Source: Chrysaora quinquecirrha
Lineage: Eukaryota; Cnidaria; Scyphozoa; Semaeostomeae; Pelagiidae
NCBI GenBank assembly: GCA_014526335.1
Contig: JACTAT010000007.1
Span: 1,091,865 to 1,155,864 of the forward strand
Reading direction: 5' to 3'
Length of the DNA stretch: 64,000 nucleotides
Every line of letters starts with the position of its first letter. The stretch's first letter is position 1. Below are positions 47,457 to 59,151 of the stretch, piece after piece. A program made the translations under genes and the position numbers. Below the pieces are notes generated by a model. It had not been told where the DNA came from. It saw only the letters and a program-made list of their open reading frames with translations, and did not search any database.

Positions 47457-47504
47457 TATCGACCTTGTCTTGTCAGGTCAAACAGGCGTCAAAAAACGGT
47501 CTCA

Positions 47505-48023
47505 CTAGCAATCTAGCAAGGTTTCACTTAGATAGTCAAACACAGAAATATAAAAAGTCTTGAAAGTAACAAATTTTAACTGAAAGGGGAAAAAATTTAA
47601 CGGCCTTTTGCGAAAAAGAACGAACGTGACGCCAAATCGAATATCGAATCGTAACAATTCTAAAGCATTCGCCATTTCTAACGTGGCGTCGATAGCCAGA
47701 AGCCAGCGAAGGCCACCGCAACGTGGAGGAAAATAAATAAATTGCATGTTATGCCTTACCATTTCTTTAACTTTCGACGTATTGTGCCAAAAAAGCTTTC
47801 TGGCACGGAGGAAAAACTTGCCCTTACATGCATCGCAGTCCAAGAGCAAGCTCACCATTACTAGCAGAGCAAACCAGCAGCAGGAAGGAAACCCATACAA
47901 GAACAACAAGATGAATGACGAATAACGAAAAAACCACTCCAATTTTCCCGCCAAACCCATCAAAGCGAGGCTGTTTAGAAATGTTTCCATTTTGAATTGG
48001 AAATTAATAAACAATCCAAACAA
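47505..48023 (-). other. Unassigned 172-codon open frame just upstream of the receptor
   Basis: An uninterrupted minus-strand frame starts at 48023 and stops 49 bases before the receptor ATG. It has two hydrophobic stretches (about FILLFLYGFPSC and WFALLVMVSLLL) and no domain I recognise. It could be a chance frame in promoter DNA, a small membrane protein, or overlap the receptor 5' UTR. Confidence 0.2.
47547..47554 (-). promoter_or_regulatory. Candidate TATA-like element upstream of the receptor ATG
   Basis: The minus strand reads TTTTTATATTTC about 95 bases before the ATG, a plausible TATA element giving a short 5' UTR. AT-rich sequence makes chance matches common. Confidence 0.25.
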
Positions 48024-48384
48024 AGAAGAAGAGGAAGCAGATTCTAGTTAATTTTAATCGTGTAAAAACTGAAATTGGGTTGTTTTGTTGTATTCAATCA
48101 TGATTGGATAAAGATTCTTAGTGTACAGCAAAAAAAAGAAATTGATCTGCAGGTTTCATAGCCCATCCCATCATGGATTTTCTTGGTCATATGAGTTCAA
48201 AAATACCCTGGGTGCCAGACTCTTAAAGATGAAATTTCATCTTATATTTATTATTTTATATTTCATATATTGCATATTTCATATTTAAATATGAGATTGA
48301 AATGGAGAAAGGCTCGACGATTGTTGCTGAAGCAGAAATATTTAGCCCCCGTCTCTGGTTTACCATGATTCAGTTGATAAGATC

Positions 48385-48535
48385 ATATTTTACCCCCCAC
48401 CGTACTGAATATCCGCTACGGCAATCATGGTATCCCCCCAATGTACTGAATATCCGCCACCGTACTCCGAGATGCCTCCCCACGGCAATCATGGTTTCCC
48501 CCCACAGTCGTCATGGTATCCCCCACCGTGTACTG
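48385..48535 (+). repeat. C-rich minisatellite
   Basis: CACCGTACTGAATATCCGC, GGCAATCATGGTATCCCCCC and variants repeat three to four times with a period near 45-50 bases. Confidence 0.65.
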
Positions 48536-48576
48536 CACAGACATTACACGGGGGTGATTACTGTCGCACATAATAC

Positions 48577-48844
48577 ACCTTTTCAACTAAGGGCCTCGTT
48601 TTCAAAGATATTGAAATTGCCTTACAGAAAGATTTCGATTTTAGATTCAAATTCAGCACCTTCGTTTTTGTGTCGAGCTAAATTTTTACGCCTCCAGTCC
48701 TTACATTGTTGATTTTATTTCCCTTTAAAATGAAGGTTCTTACAGTAATCTGAATCTGGGGTCAAAACTTTTGTACGAACAAAATTTCTTAAATTTTGAA
48801 AACGAAGTTAGTTAATTTAAAACACGAACTTAGCTGAAAAGGGG
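48577..48844. mobile_element. Inverted-repeat element near 48.6 kb
   Basis: ACACCTTTTCAACTAAGGG is answered by AACTTAGCTGAAAAGGGG. The interior CAGCACCTTCGTTTTTG and CCAGTCCTTACATTGTTGAT resembles 46980-47130, so both are probably diverged copies of one family. Confidence 0.5.
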
Positions 48845-49474
48845 CATTCTGAAAATTTAAATCATCATTCAAATCGAGGCCCTGTCCAAAGGTGTGAAAT
48901 TTATAATCTCTCGTGTTATTTTCGCACCAGTTTAATTGAAAGAATACTCGACACGTGGAGCTATTGTTGGTTAATTTGAAGACAATATCGCCGAAGGACA
49001 GGCGATTGCTTTTTTGATTCAAAGAGGACGAAATTGCCTATTTATAGCATAGTAATTTTGTTAAATGGTGAAGTTCTTATTACAAGACACTGCAGTATAG
49101 TACTGCATTGTAGAGTCAGGTACCTTGGTACCTTGCTCTCTGTTTGACAGTGTAACACTAGAAATTTTTTTGGGGTTTTCGAAGGCTAGCGAAAGACAAA
49201 GTGGCATTGTGGACTTTTTATGTAAGTATGACTGCACGTATGTCTTTATATAAACTAAAGAATTGTCTTGGTACTGAAAGTTTCTTAAAATTCACAGATT
49301 CCGACTACTGCAAGTTTCTTATAAGAGTTACTTGATTAATTACTGTACATGTATAGAATTGTTGTTGATAATTTTTAATAAACTTACTTTGACGTCCTTG
49401 GTGTAAAATTTCACTTGTATACTCTATTTGTTGGTTAGAACTATGGATTTCCTTAGCCTATATGTACTATAGGG

Positions 49475-49627
49475 CCCCTCGATTCGCGTTTCAGCAGTTT
49501 CTAGACAAATTTTGTAAAACAAAGTCCGATCCCCCGTTTATTCCGATCCCCCTGCCAATTAGATCCCGGTGGTAGTTCCAACCCCTCGCCTATTCCGACT
49601 CCCCTAGCAATTAGGCACCTGAGAGTA
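49475..49627. mobile_element. TIR-3 fragment
   Basis: GATCCCCCTGCCAATTAGAT and the end AGCAATTAGGCACCTGAGAG identify a right-end fragment. Confidence 0.5.
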
Positions 49628-49701
49628 AGAAATTGGCTAACAAATTCAAGAAACTAAGGTACTGTATTATTAAGTATACCAGGAAATGTATTATCCTGCG
49701 T

Positions 49702-49958
49702 CCCCCCCCCCGGGGGGGGGGGGTACTTCATTGCTCAGAAGACTAGACGTGCCGCACAGTTTTTTCCCCCATATCTACTGATAGATTCTTCTTTTATCGC
49801 TTTTAAAAGCAATGCATGTCGAAAATTTTTCGTATTTTTTCTACCCATGTGTAAAAATTCTTACGAAAAACCAACCCATGTATTGGGAAATTGTCGCTGA
49901 AAAAGTTACCCATTTGGGCGGCACGTCTCGTTTAATGAACAATGGAAGGACCCCCGTA
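49702..49958. mobile_element. TIR-4 copy, internally deleted
   Basis: The C/G-run palindrome is followed by GTACTTCATTGCTCAGAAGA, and the other end has GGCGGCACGTCTCGTTTAAT and AACAATGGAAGGACCCCCGT. The interior is about 160 bases shorter than the 58672 copy. Confidence 0.65.
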
Positions 49959-50108
49959 CATTACGCAATGTGGCAATACGAGCTTATGTGCATAATTAAG
50001 GTGCATAATTAGTCCAACTACACGAGTACAAGACTTGTGACACGAGTCGTAGTTATCGCTATTGAGTCTATGCTGGACGCTCAAATATTTAAACTCTGTT
50101 GAGAAATA

Positions 50109-50496
50109 ATAAACGCATTTTTTTTTATAAGGAAGTTCGGCTCAGGGCCAGTACTGAAAATTCCTTAACTGATGGTGAAAATTGAGTACTCAATATTCCT
50201 TAGCAATTCCTTAACTTCTTACTTTGTGATTCTTAAAAACAACCAATGGTCAAGGAAATATAGGTCATAAAGGTTTCAGAAGACCAGTAGAAATGAATAC
50301 TGATTGAAAACCATTGATGATAAGTATTGCTTGCTCTGTTAATTCAAAACTTCACTTTTTTAATCGAAATGCTAAGTTAAAGAAAAAGTCAGATTCCTTA
50401 GTAGTCTCCTGTCCAGTTCTAGAAATTCCTTAAGTTTTTGCCAGCCCGAGTACTACCTTCCTTATAAAGCACTTCCTTATAAAAAAAATGCGTGTA
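50109..50496. mobile_element. TIR-1 MITE copy 6, nested in TIR-5
   Basis: The ends AACGCATTTTTTTTTATAAG and CTTATAAAAAAAATGCGTGT are inverted, with interior ATTCCTTAGCAATTCCTTAA. It sits inside a TIR-5 element, and its right end is part of a perfect 54-base tandem duplication. Confidence 0.8.
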
Positions 50497-50578
50497 ATCG
50501 CGCTGTTCCTCACTGAAATCGAGGACTTCCTTATAAAAAAAATGCGTGTAATCGCGCTGTTCCTCACTGAAATCGAGG
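50471..50578 (+). repeat. Perfect 54-bp tandem duplication
   Basis: ACTTCCTTATAAAAAAAATG begins at 50471 and again at 50525; the 54 bases between are identical. The unit contains the right terminal repeat of a TIR-1 element. Confidence 0.9.
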
Positions 50579-50892
50579 AAAAGTTGCGAGAAAGATGACT
50601 AGCCAATCAAAGATGGCTCCAGAAAGTGATCATTGACCACTTTTTCAGCTGAAAGATTATGAGTCCCACTCTGAGCAAACAGCTGTATGGTTGTTGTTGT
50701 TGCTGTTGCCATTTAGTTGTTGTTGTTGTAGTTGCGAAGAGTGGGACTTATGTAATTAAGTCTACACGAGTACGACCCATCCTTCAATGAATTCAAAACC
50801 CAATTCAGCGAATTTCATACTGAATAAAATTCTGTTGGAAAAAATTTACACAACGGCCCAGCTAGCGACTTGAATTAAAGGTACCCATTAGC

Positions 50893-51598
50893 CATGTTTG
50901 AAGAATGAGATCAGCTAGGATCGGCCTGAGATAAGCCTAAACATTGCAGCTTGCAGTGTGGATAAATCTCCACAATTGTTCCCTGTGATTCTAGCTGTTT
51001 CAGGCTTTGTTCCTGCTTTCACCCGCAATCGTCATTGATCCCCATTTAGTATCAATTTGCTCTCGCTTGTTTGCGGTAATTTCCTTTTTCTGAGTTGTTC
51101 CTCCATCTTCTTCAGTGATTCCCTGTTTGTTCCACCTTGTCACCTCTCGTTCTCATTTATTCCCACCGATTTCTACTTTGTTCCTTTTGTTCCCTCCGAT
51201 TCCAAGTTATTCCCACTTTGTTTCAGCATGCCTACAATGGTTCCATTCAGTTCCGTTTATTCCCACTCATTCCACGAGTTCCCAGCTTTTCTGTTTGTTC
51301 CAGATTTTAACGCATGCTGGCTAATGGTTTCCTAATGAGTTTGTTGTTCAAACTGATGCCAAATTTCGAAGACTGGGAACAACCTCTTCGATTGTTTTGA
51401 TTGTATGCATTTGAATTGCAATTAAAATAATTAATCAACTCAATGATTGTTTAAATTGTGTGCACAGAGAATAGAAATTCCGATCTTATTGTTACAACAT
51501 TCCTGATTCCTATCTATCTATCTATCTATCTATCTAGGTAGGTATATTTCTTCCGGTTTGCAGAAAACCCCTACATAATGTTTGAATTCTTCAAACAT
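50893..51598 (+). repeat. 0.7-kb dispersed repeat (TIR-12), upstream copy
   Basis: This copy reads as the reverse complement of 37745-38458 with scattered changes: TTGTTCCCTGTGATTCTAGC, CAATCGTCATTGATCCCCAT and TTTCGAAGACT are shared. It ends in ATTCTTCAAACAT. Confidence 0.8.
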
Positions 51599-51771
51599 AA
51601 AAAGCAATTACACCCGTGAATTCCTCCACAGTCAGTTATTACGTCTATTTCGTTTGCAGTTTCATCGTTACTTGCCAAGATCGTTGTTTGAAATCAGGCA
51701 CAATGAAGTTGAACTTGAAGGTAAGCTAGTTTATTTATGGTTGAAAGCATAAATTCATTGCATTGCTTTTG

Positions 51772-51873
51772 ATCATCATCATCATCATCCCCGTCATCAC
51801 GGCATCACCACCACAAGCACCATCATCATCATTATCATCATCATCAGCATCATCATCATCATCATCACCATCA

Positions 51874-51904
<31 letters not shown>

Positions 51905-52030
51905 CATCATCATCATCATCATCATCATCACTATCATCATCATCATCATCACTATCATCATCATCATCATCGCCAGCATCATCGTCAACATTATCGTCAT
52001 AATCATCACAACCACCATCACCACCGCAAG

Positions 52031-52077
<47 letters not shown>

Positions 52078-52087
52078 CTGTCATCAT
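51772..52087 (+). repeat. (ATC)n microsatellite
   Basis: Some 315 bases of ATCATCATC with CACCA and GTCAT interruptions. Long Ser or Met frames here are artefacts. Confidence 0.95.
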
Positions 52088-54518
52088 AGTTTTATTTCTA
52101 TCAATGGTCAAAGGTCGAGAGAGCTGTTTGTTCTTGTTTTTGCGTTCCTAAAGTAAACTCCTTTGCTAATACACATGCGTGGAGCCAACATTTGGCAAAC
52201 GACATCCTGAAATGTTGGGTTGGTGAATTTTTTATCATAATCAAACTTCAGCCAGCATCATCAAACATTATGTTGGCTACCCCGACAAGCTGGCAGATGT
52301 TGCCATTGCCAACATTTCATCCAACAAAAATGTTGGGCTATGCGAGAGGCATTACACCTTGGTAAGGTTTACGAGAAAGCAAAGGATGTTTAGGAGATTT
52401 GTATGAAAACAAATGAAGTCCAAGCAAAGAGTTTGCGAGGTCCAAAGAGTGAATTGCCCTCGGGGCAATGCTGGGTGAATCGCTGGCTCTCGCTGGCTAC
52501 ATTTGGCCCAGGGCTTTAGTTTACTCAAAGCGATTCTATTTCTGTAGGAATATATTTTTTACAATTAATCTTTCTGCTCCATTAAATTCGCCACCCACAT
52601 TTCATCTTTTTCTCCTGTTTTAGAAATCTGTTTGTTGATATTGTTTCTATGGCAACATCACTTTTTAAATTCCAATTCATCCAAGTTTCGTTAGTTCCTT
52701 GCGTTAAAATATTTCTAACAAAATTTTTGAATCCAACAGATTGTGACAAAGCAAGGGAAAACAACCTCGCAGAGCCCGGAAGATTCAGGTTCAAATGGCA
52801 AACTCAATTTCTGTGAAGCCGAGATCGTTATTCGTACAGAATGAAGGTTCGTTAAATTTAATTCTATACCGTATTTCCCCTGTTCGATAGGGGTAAGCCC
52901 GGTGGAGGGGAACTTGCCTTTCCGTCTCCGATATACGGAGACGTGGCGCTAGAATTGATAAGATACCCTGTCCTGGAGTCGTTTTCTTAAAATGATACCC
53001 TGTATTGGAGATTTCTTTCAAAGAATGGGGAAAAGGGTTTCTGATGATGCTAGAATGAACACTGGGTTGTCTTCAAAAGGGAGTTTTATTAGAAATGCAA
53101 TTTTGGCTATTCATATTGTCAGAATTTCACAACATCGATTTGTTGTGGAGGGTCGCATAATCAAATAAAAAAATTAAGACCCTGCCACCCGGTTATAAGA
53201 AGAAAAGTGATACCTGGTCCAGGAGTTGAAAATCTAAAAACAAAACCTCGTCCCCGAATGTCAAAACATATATCGATCGGAGCCATCGGAGCACGGGCGG
53301 ACCCGGGATTCAAATGTATCGGAATTTGGGAATCGGTTCAGAAAAATGTCGGGAGATTTTGACCCCGTTCACACGGGAACCCCACAATTTTGGACAACAT
53401 ACATTGAGACAGCCTTAAAACGCCGAGGAGAACAAGCAGTTTTATAGCTTGAATTTGCTAGACAATAATTGATCCTTCCCTCCCCTTGGATCATTGGGCT
53501 ATTCCATTTTTACACCGTACAGGGTTATGGAAGGTGTTTTCCAATTTGTTTAGTGATTATGAAACAATTCATCGCTATTAAACACAAGATAAACATAGGT
53601 TAGGGCGGGGAGGGGTAAAATGCGAAAGCGATGCCAATATTGATGAACTCAATTCGTACAAGAATGTAGTAAAGATAGGCTTCCCGTTTATAAGGACGTT
53701 GGTGGATACTAGCTTGGGTCTGCCATCCGTACTAGTTTAGGAACGCTTTCAAATGTATTTCCATTTGGAACCCTTCCCCTTTAGGTCCCCTGTCAGCAGC
53801 TGAGAATGGTTACAAATGGGAACACTTTTAAAAGCGTTCTCAATCCAGGGATGCCGGAGAAGTGAGGACAAGGGGGTGACTGCCTCTGTTACCCTTATGA
53901 AAACTTTTGTAATCTTTCCATTAATTTGCATTAAAATTCAGGATTTTACCCCCCTGCACTGCCCTGCTTTCAGTATTACTGTCTCAAACTAGTGCGAATA
54001 GAAGAATGGAACAAAATAGGTTCGCCAGGTCAATTCCCGTGCAAACGAGAAGCCTTGTACTAATTTGGAAACAGTGGGAATGGTTCCATTCGGACTACGT
54101 AGCCTTCCTTTGAAGAAGAAAGGAAGCCGACAGGCTATAAACCTTCTATAAACCCACTCACAGAATTCGAGTCATTCCAGATTATACTTATGGTACGCAG
54201 GTGCATCGCGCTGCTCCGCAGCAATAAGATTTAGCCCTGTTGTGAGTCTCTCCCAACACGTGAAATTAGTAAAATGAAACAATTCATGATTTTCAGGAAA
54301 ACCCTCCAGTTATCTGTTGAATTAATATTCTTACATCATCCTTCCCTTTATTAATCATATTGTTGTTTGAGAGGTTGAGTTCAATCGAAAGCGGGCGAAC
54401 CTGCTGTTCGTACATATATGTAAACACATATGTACACCATGAGCACATGAATACACTAAGGCAAACCACTGCAAAATCAGATACTAGATAGTTCGTCAAC
54501 ATGGGGAAAAGATCAGAA
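52088..54518. other. No gene recognised
   Basis: The stretch has short palindromic CCAACATTTGG-like sequence at 52180-52345 and otherwise unique AT-rich DNA. The minus frame 52582-52794 is open but matches nothing I recognise. Confidence 0.5.
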
Positions 54519-54862
54519 TTCGCGTTGTTTTAGCTATAAGAACAAAGTACATAAGAACATAGGCTTCAGAGGTTGAAAAGTTAAGAACATACTAAGAACA
54601 TAACAAGGCTTTGTGAAGCCAGAAACAAATGAAAATTTACTTTCTTAAGTGCGCTGTCCTGTTCTCAACTCAAGAAAACAGATGAACTATCAATCAATGC
54701 GACTATATATGACATTTTTACATGTGCGTCCCTTTTCGTAGCTTTCTAAAAAGCAAGAAAATTAAGAACATGTTAAGAACATTTTGAGCCTTCAAATCGG
54801 AAAAACTAAGAACACTGCATGGCTTTCTTCAATTTCAGCGTTCTTATAAAAAAAAACGTGTA
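54519..54862. mobile_element. TIR-1 MITE copy 7
   Basis: The ends CGCGTTGTTTTAGCTATAAG and GTTCTTATAAAAAAAAACGT enclose repeated TAAGAACAT blocks, a variant of the family's internal repeat. Confidence 0.7.
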
Positions 54863-55651
54863 CCCAGATGCAGATCGAAATCACCGAAATATACAATTCA
54901 GAAAAGTAACGTAGAATTGCCCAGTTAATTAAGACTTACCTCGAAGGCGAAGTGTGATTGTAATTCTGTTAATCATCATCTACAAGCGATAGCGAAAGAG
55001 GTGTACGCCCATCCGTTGTTTTGCATTTTTTACACCCCTTCTTACCTTAGGGTTTATCCTCTTTACGAAAGAAGGGCTTGAGGCAGCACATGCAGGCTAA
55101 TGCGGAACCTTTTGTACATAAGAACTATTTATAAGGACAGGGTTTTTTTAAAGAAAATTTCAGAACTGCTCATTATCTTTATAAGCCAGCATAGCTAAAA
55201 AGGGGAGAAGGAGTTTACGGAAAAAAGGTTGTTTTTATCTTTTATATCAAGGCCTCATATCTTCAAACGGACTACTATTTATTCTCTGAAGCAGAACAAA
55301 TAGCTACCTATCATTTTCAATAAACTCTTTTGGGGGCTACAGTGGCAAGCCCATTTGACTGGGAGGGAAAGTTTAGAAGGTAGAATTTACTTATGATGAC
55401 GTAAATATGACAAAATCTACTCCTGTAGGGGTGCATGGGAAAAATTTTAAATTCTATGTTTCTAGAATCCCTCTGGTGGTCATTTATGACTCAAACTCAA
55501 ATAGTATGCAAAAAATTGTTACCAGACCATGCCGCTTTCTAAACACAACATTTCTTAGCTGCACAATTAAGCTTTGCACAAAAATTTTTAGAACTGCACA
55601 TTTTGTGTAGAACTGCACGCTAGAAAAACCCTGATAAGACACTCGGAATGT

Positions 55652-55735
55652 AAGGCCCTGGCCAAACGATAAAACATTTCTTTTCAAACATCTAAAATTT
55701 TGAATGAATTCTAAATGCTTGAATGTTTGGCCAAA
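55652..55735. mobile_element. TIR-2 minimal copy
   Basis: CCCTGGCCAAACGATAAAAC and GCTTGAATGTTTGGCCAAAC form a short inverted pair. A TIR-5 element begins immediately after it. Confidence 0.55.
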
Positions 55736-55736
55736 C

Positions 55737-56009
55737 TAGACTTATTATCTTCCTTCCACTCTTTCGGAAACAGTTACTAACAACTACAACAACTTACAGC
55801 TGTTTCCTCACAGTACTCTGAAACAAAGAGCAACAAGGTTGTTGTAGTTGTTCAAATGTGATTGCTGCTGTTTGTGATGAGAACGACTAGATTTGCTTCC
55901 CAATGTTGCTGTTGTTCGCTACAGCCAGTTAGTTTCAGCGTCCAGCAATTCAATTCAATAACTAGGACTCATGTAGTAAGTGTAGAGTACCTCTCGTGTA
56001 ATAAGTCTA
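55737..56009. mobile_element. TIR-5 element
   Basis: TAGACTTATTATCTTCCTTC opens it; TTTCAGCGTCCAGCAATTCA, GGACTCATGTAGTAAGTGTA and CTCGTGTAATAAGTCTA near the end match the family. Confidence 0.55.
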
Positions 56010-58671
56010 TGAACGAACTCAAAGCATGTTGTTGTGTTGCTGTGGTTTTTCAAAGATGATTGTCACTGTTTCTGTTGGCGTAGAGTTCGATGAATGTGCT
56101 GTAATAAGTCTTACTAGTCCCTGAGCACCTGGTAGTGATTATGGAGCTTGATTTTCACGCTTAGCCAACACCTCATATTGGACAGCCACATAAGGTCGGT
56201 CCAGGCCCCTTTATGGTTGTTAAAATGAATGCACGCGTTAAAAGAGCGCGTGGTTTCAATATTGTGGTAAATTAGTAAATTAGTGATTGTCTTTTATTCA
56301 GTTTAGTAATCATTCATCGTCATAACTTGTTTTTGGTGTGTTTTATCCAGCTTATAAACACATGGCCTAGAATTTACTAATGAAATAAGGTTGTATAGAG
56401 ATCTCAATTTTGAATTATCTGAGCATACGAAAGTACGAAAAGTCTTTTGAATTTATTTCTCTAACGCTGAACTCCTGACTCATGTTCCCTTCATGATGTG
56501 TAAGTTGCTTTTTATTTTTACAGTTTCATTCCTTTTATTATCACTTTTGTTTCGTGTGAATTTTGTATATTTGGAAGACCCTTTTCGATGTGCCGTTGTG
56601 TTGCTGTTTCTGAAAAAAAAACAAGGGTTATAATGTTATACAGGATGATTTTTTGCAAGAAACGAGCGCGGATGCATTATGAATGTTGTAGATTATTTTG
56701 TCCCGCAGTGAAAATACGTTTTATAACTTTCTTAATTTTGAGACGAAATTTGAGTATTCCACATTCCACACTATGGTGCGTCGGTGCGTCGATGCATCGT
56801 CGGACAGGGTGTTTCGTTATTCTCCGGCCAATAACTCCGTAAAAGTTTTCAAAGGCAAACTCAGTACTGTATGTTCTCAGTTATAAGCAGGGCCATTGAG
56901 AGGCAACAGGGGCCCTGGGGTAATGAAATCTAAGGGGAATCTTTAACGCTTTTTGGCGAAGTATATTGGGGAAAATTAATTTGTTCGGGCCCCTTTAGAG
57001 GCCGTGCCCCGGACCTTCTACCCCGTTGTACCCCTCCCTTCTCGACGGTACTGTACTGGTTATACTTATACGTGCTGTTATCGTACTGTGTTCAATTTCA
57101 GTGATTCTAAATAAACTCGATCAATCGCTGAACTTAAATTGTCAAATTCAATCATTTTTGGATAAAAGATCTTCGAAGACACTTTTAGTAACAAACATGA
57201 CGTTAGAAAACATTCAGCCCTGGGGCTACCTTCAGTACCAGTCTCTCGACTCGAGTGAAATACGATAGTCTTATATAAAGAATATGTTGGGGGCAATTTT
57301 GCTAAAATTTGATACTCTTAAAGAAATGTTCGTATAAAAGTGCCGATAGATATGCCAAAGGTAGTAATATTACGTGACTTCGGCTCTGTCGTTTCAAACG
57401 AGTTTTTGTAACAATAGCCCTCAATTAGTATACTAATTATTGTAGAAAAGGCCTATATCAATCCATTCTAATTTTCACATCGTAAAATTTCTTAAGGACC
57501 TTCTAATGTCTTTTCGCATTCATTAGTATGGGTTGTCCACGTTGCCATAAAACCAACACTTCGCAATATCGCGCGTATTATCAATTAAGTGCGTGGTAAA
57601 TAGCACGGTAAATAACACGGTAAATAACGTAATTTGTTTGTTCATTGCACGGAGATAGAGGCTGTTGATTTTCCTGTGCACAGATTTAGATTCGAAACTT
57701 TGCTAGTAGGCTGCGTCACAGACAGACAAGGAAAAAAATGCAGGTGGCACAAGCGTGCGATGAATATGTTATTGGCACTGCGAAGGAGTGTTCCCTGATT
57801 TGTTTCGATGACATCACGACTCGTGAATTTAGGCATTTAAATGCAAGATATTAGCATGCCACTAAATATAGAGTAGCTCTTGCTGAAGGGTAATTCAGTC
57901 TTTCAAACTCTCTTACATCCTTCCTTGCTTGAAATCCTGTTGCGTTAAAACAGAAATCTCGTACGCCTTTTCGAGAGGGGTGAAGGGGGGTATTTAAATA
58001 CGCAAATACGCCTAATTTTGATGAACAAATACGAAAATTTGCTAATTTTTGATGTCCGATGAAATTGTACCACGTGTAATATTGTTATTTTAAAGTTGGA
58101 ATACTAGTGCCAGTTCCCCTAACGTTATGGTTATTTATCTTGTGGTAGGCCTAACGTTTCACTCTTTTGATTTATGTTCTGTTCGAAGCACATGTTTTGT
58201 CTTCTTTGTGTTTCATCTCTAGCCAGAAAACCTAGCATATTATACCACGCAGTCATTTTACTCTGCATGGGACAAAAAGGATCCGAAAATCCGTTTGAAA
58301 AGATAGTCTACGTCCGAAATACGCCCTAGATTATCGGAAAAATACATGATCCGCCAAGAAACTAAGATACGAAAATCCGTTTAGTAAAACTGAACTGATG
58401 AATGCAAAATCCGCTTCTTGTAATCAACAAAATACACCAACCCCCCAAACCTCTTCACCCTCCCTCCTTTCGAAAAATTCCCCTCGGCTCTTTCTGCGCA
58501 TCGCATTCCCGATCGCATTTCATTGTTCAATAAGGTGTACGTGAAATTTCCAAAGATCTACATGAAAAAAAGACATTCCTCTTCAAGGGTATACTCGTTT
58601 CCATGGACTGAATTTTCTCTCTGTAGCTCTCGTCCTTCTGGCTGCCCTGTCACTTCATTTCATGCCGTCCC
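56010..58671. other. No gene recognised
   Basis: Short frames only. A loose inverted pair, CCTTTTCGAGAGGGGTGAAG near 57965 and CTTCACCCTCCCTCCTTTCG near 58452, may bound a decayed element. Confidence 0.4.
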
Positions 58672-59094
58672 GCCCCCCCCCCGGGGGAGGGGGGGGTACT
58701 TCATTGTTCAAATGACTAGACGTGCTGCCCAGATTTTCCAAACCCACCCATGTTTACCTATAAATTCTGTTACTCGTGGTACCCATGTATTGAGAAAACA
58801 TCGAAATTTTTTACTCATTTGTACCAATATCTCAAATGTTTGAGCCTAATTTAACACCTGAGGCAACTCTAAATGCGTCGAAAAGTCATTTGCGCTGAAA
58901 ACTAAAACGCACTTTTTATCAGGCTTTTCTAAGCAATGCATGTCTAAAATGTTTGCATGTATATTTTACTACCCATGTGTAGAGATTATTTACGAAAAAT
59001 CAACCCATATGTAGGGAAATTGGCGCTGAAAAAGATACCCATTTGGGCGGCACGTCTAGTATAACGAACAATGGAAGTACACCCCCCGGGCCCG
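58672..59094. mobile_element. TIR-4 element, best copy
   Basis: GGTACTTCATTGTTCAAATG then ACTAGACGTGCTGCCCA at the left is inverted relative to TGGGCGGCACGTCTAGTATA and CGAACAATGGAAGTACACCC at the right. Both ends carry long C/G runs. Confidence 0.75.
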
Positions 59095-59151
59095 CTCCTT
59101 CCTGAAAAGTTTAGAAATGAGTTTTCTCGATTTTTAAGCACCATAATCTAA

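Larger units (their letters stand above)
50030..50763. mobile_element. TIR-5 element containing TIR-1
   Basis: AGACTTGTGACACGAGTCGT with ATGCTGGACGCTCAAATA opens it and GGGACTTATGTAATTAAGTC then TA closes it. A GTTGTTGTTG stretch near the right end is shared with the other copies. Confidence 0.6.

Noticed and set aside
45036..45789. Long Lys/Glu and Arg/Lys frames (246 and 189 codons)
   Set aside because: They are translations of the GAA/AAG repeat tract in different frames, inside intron 4 and antisense to the host gene.
51763..52111. Ser-rich forward and Met-rich reverse frames
   Set aside because: They translate the ATC microsatellite in opposite directions and contain no unique sequence.
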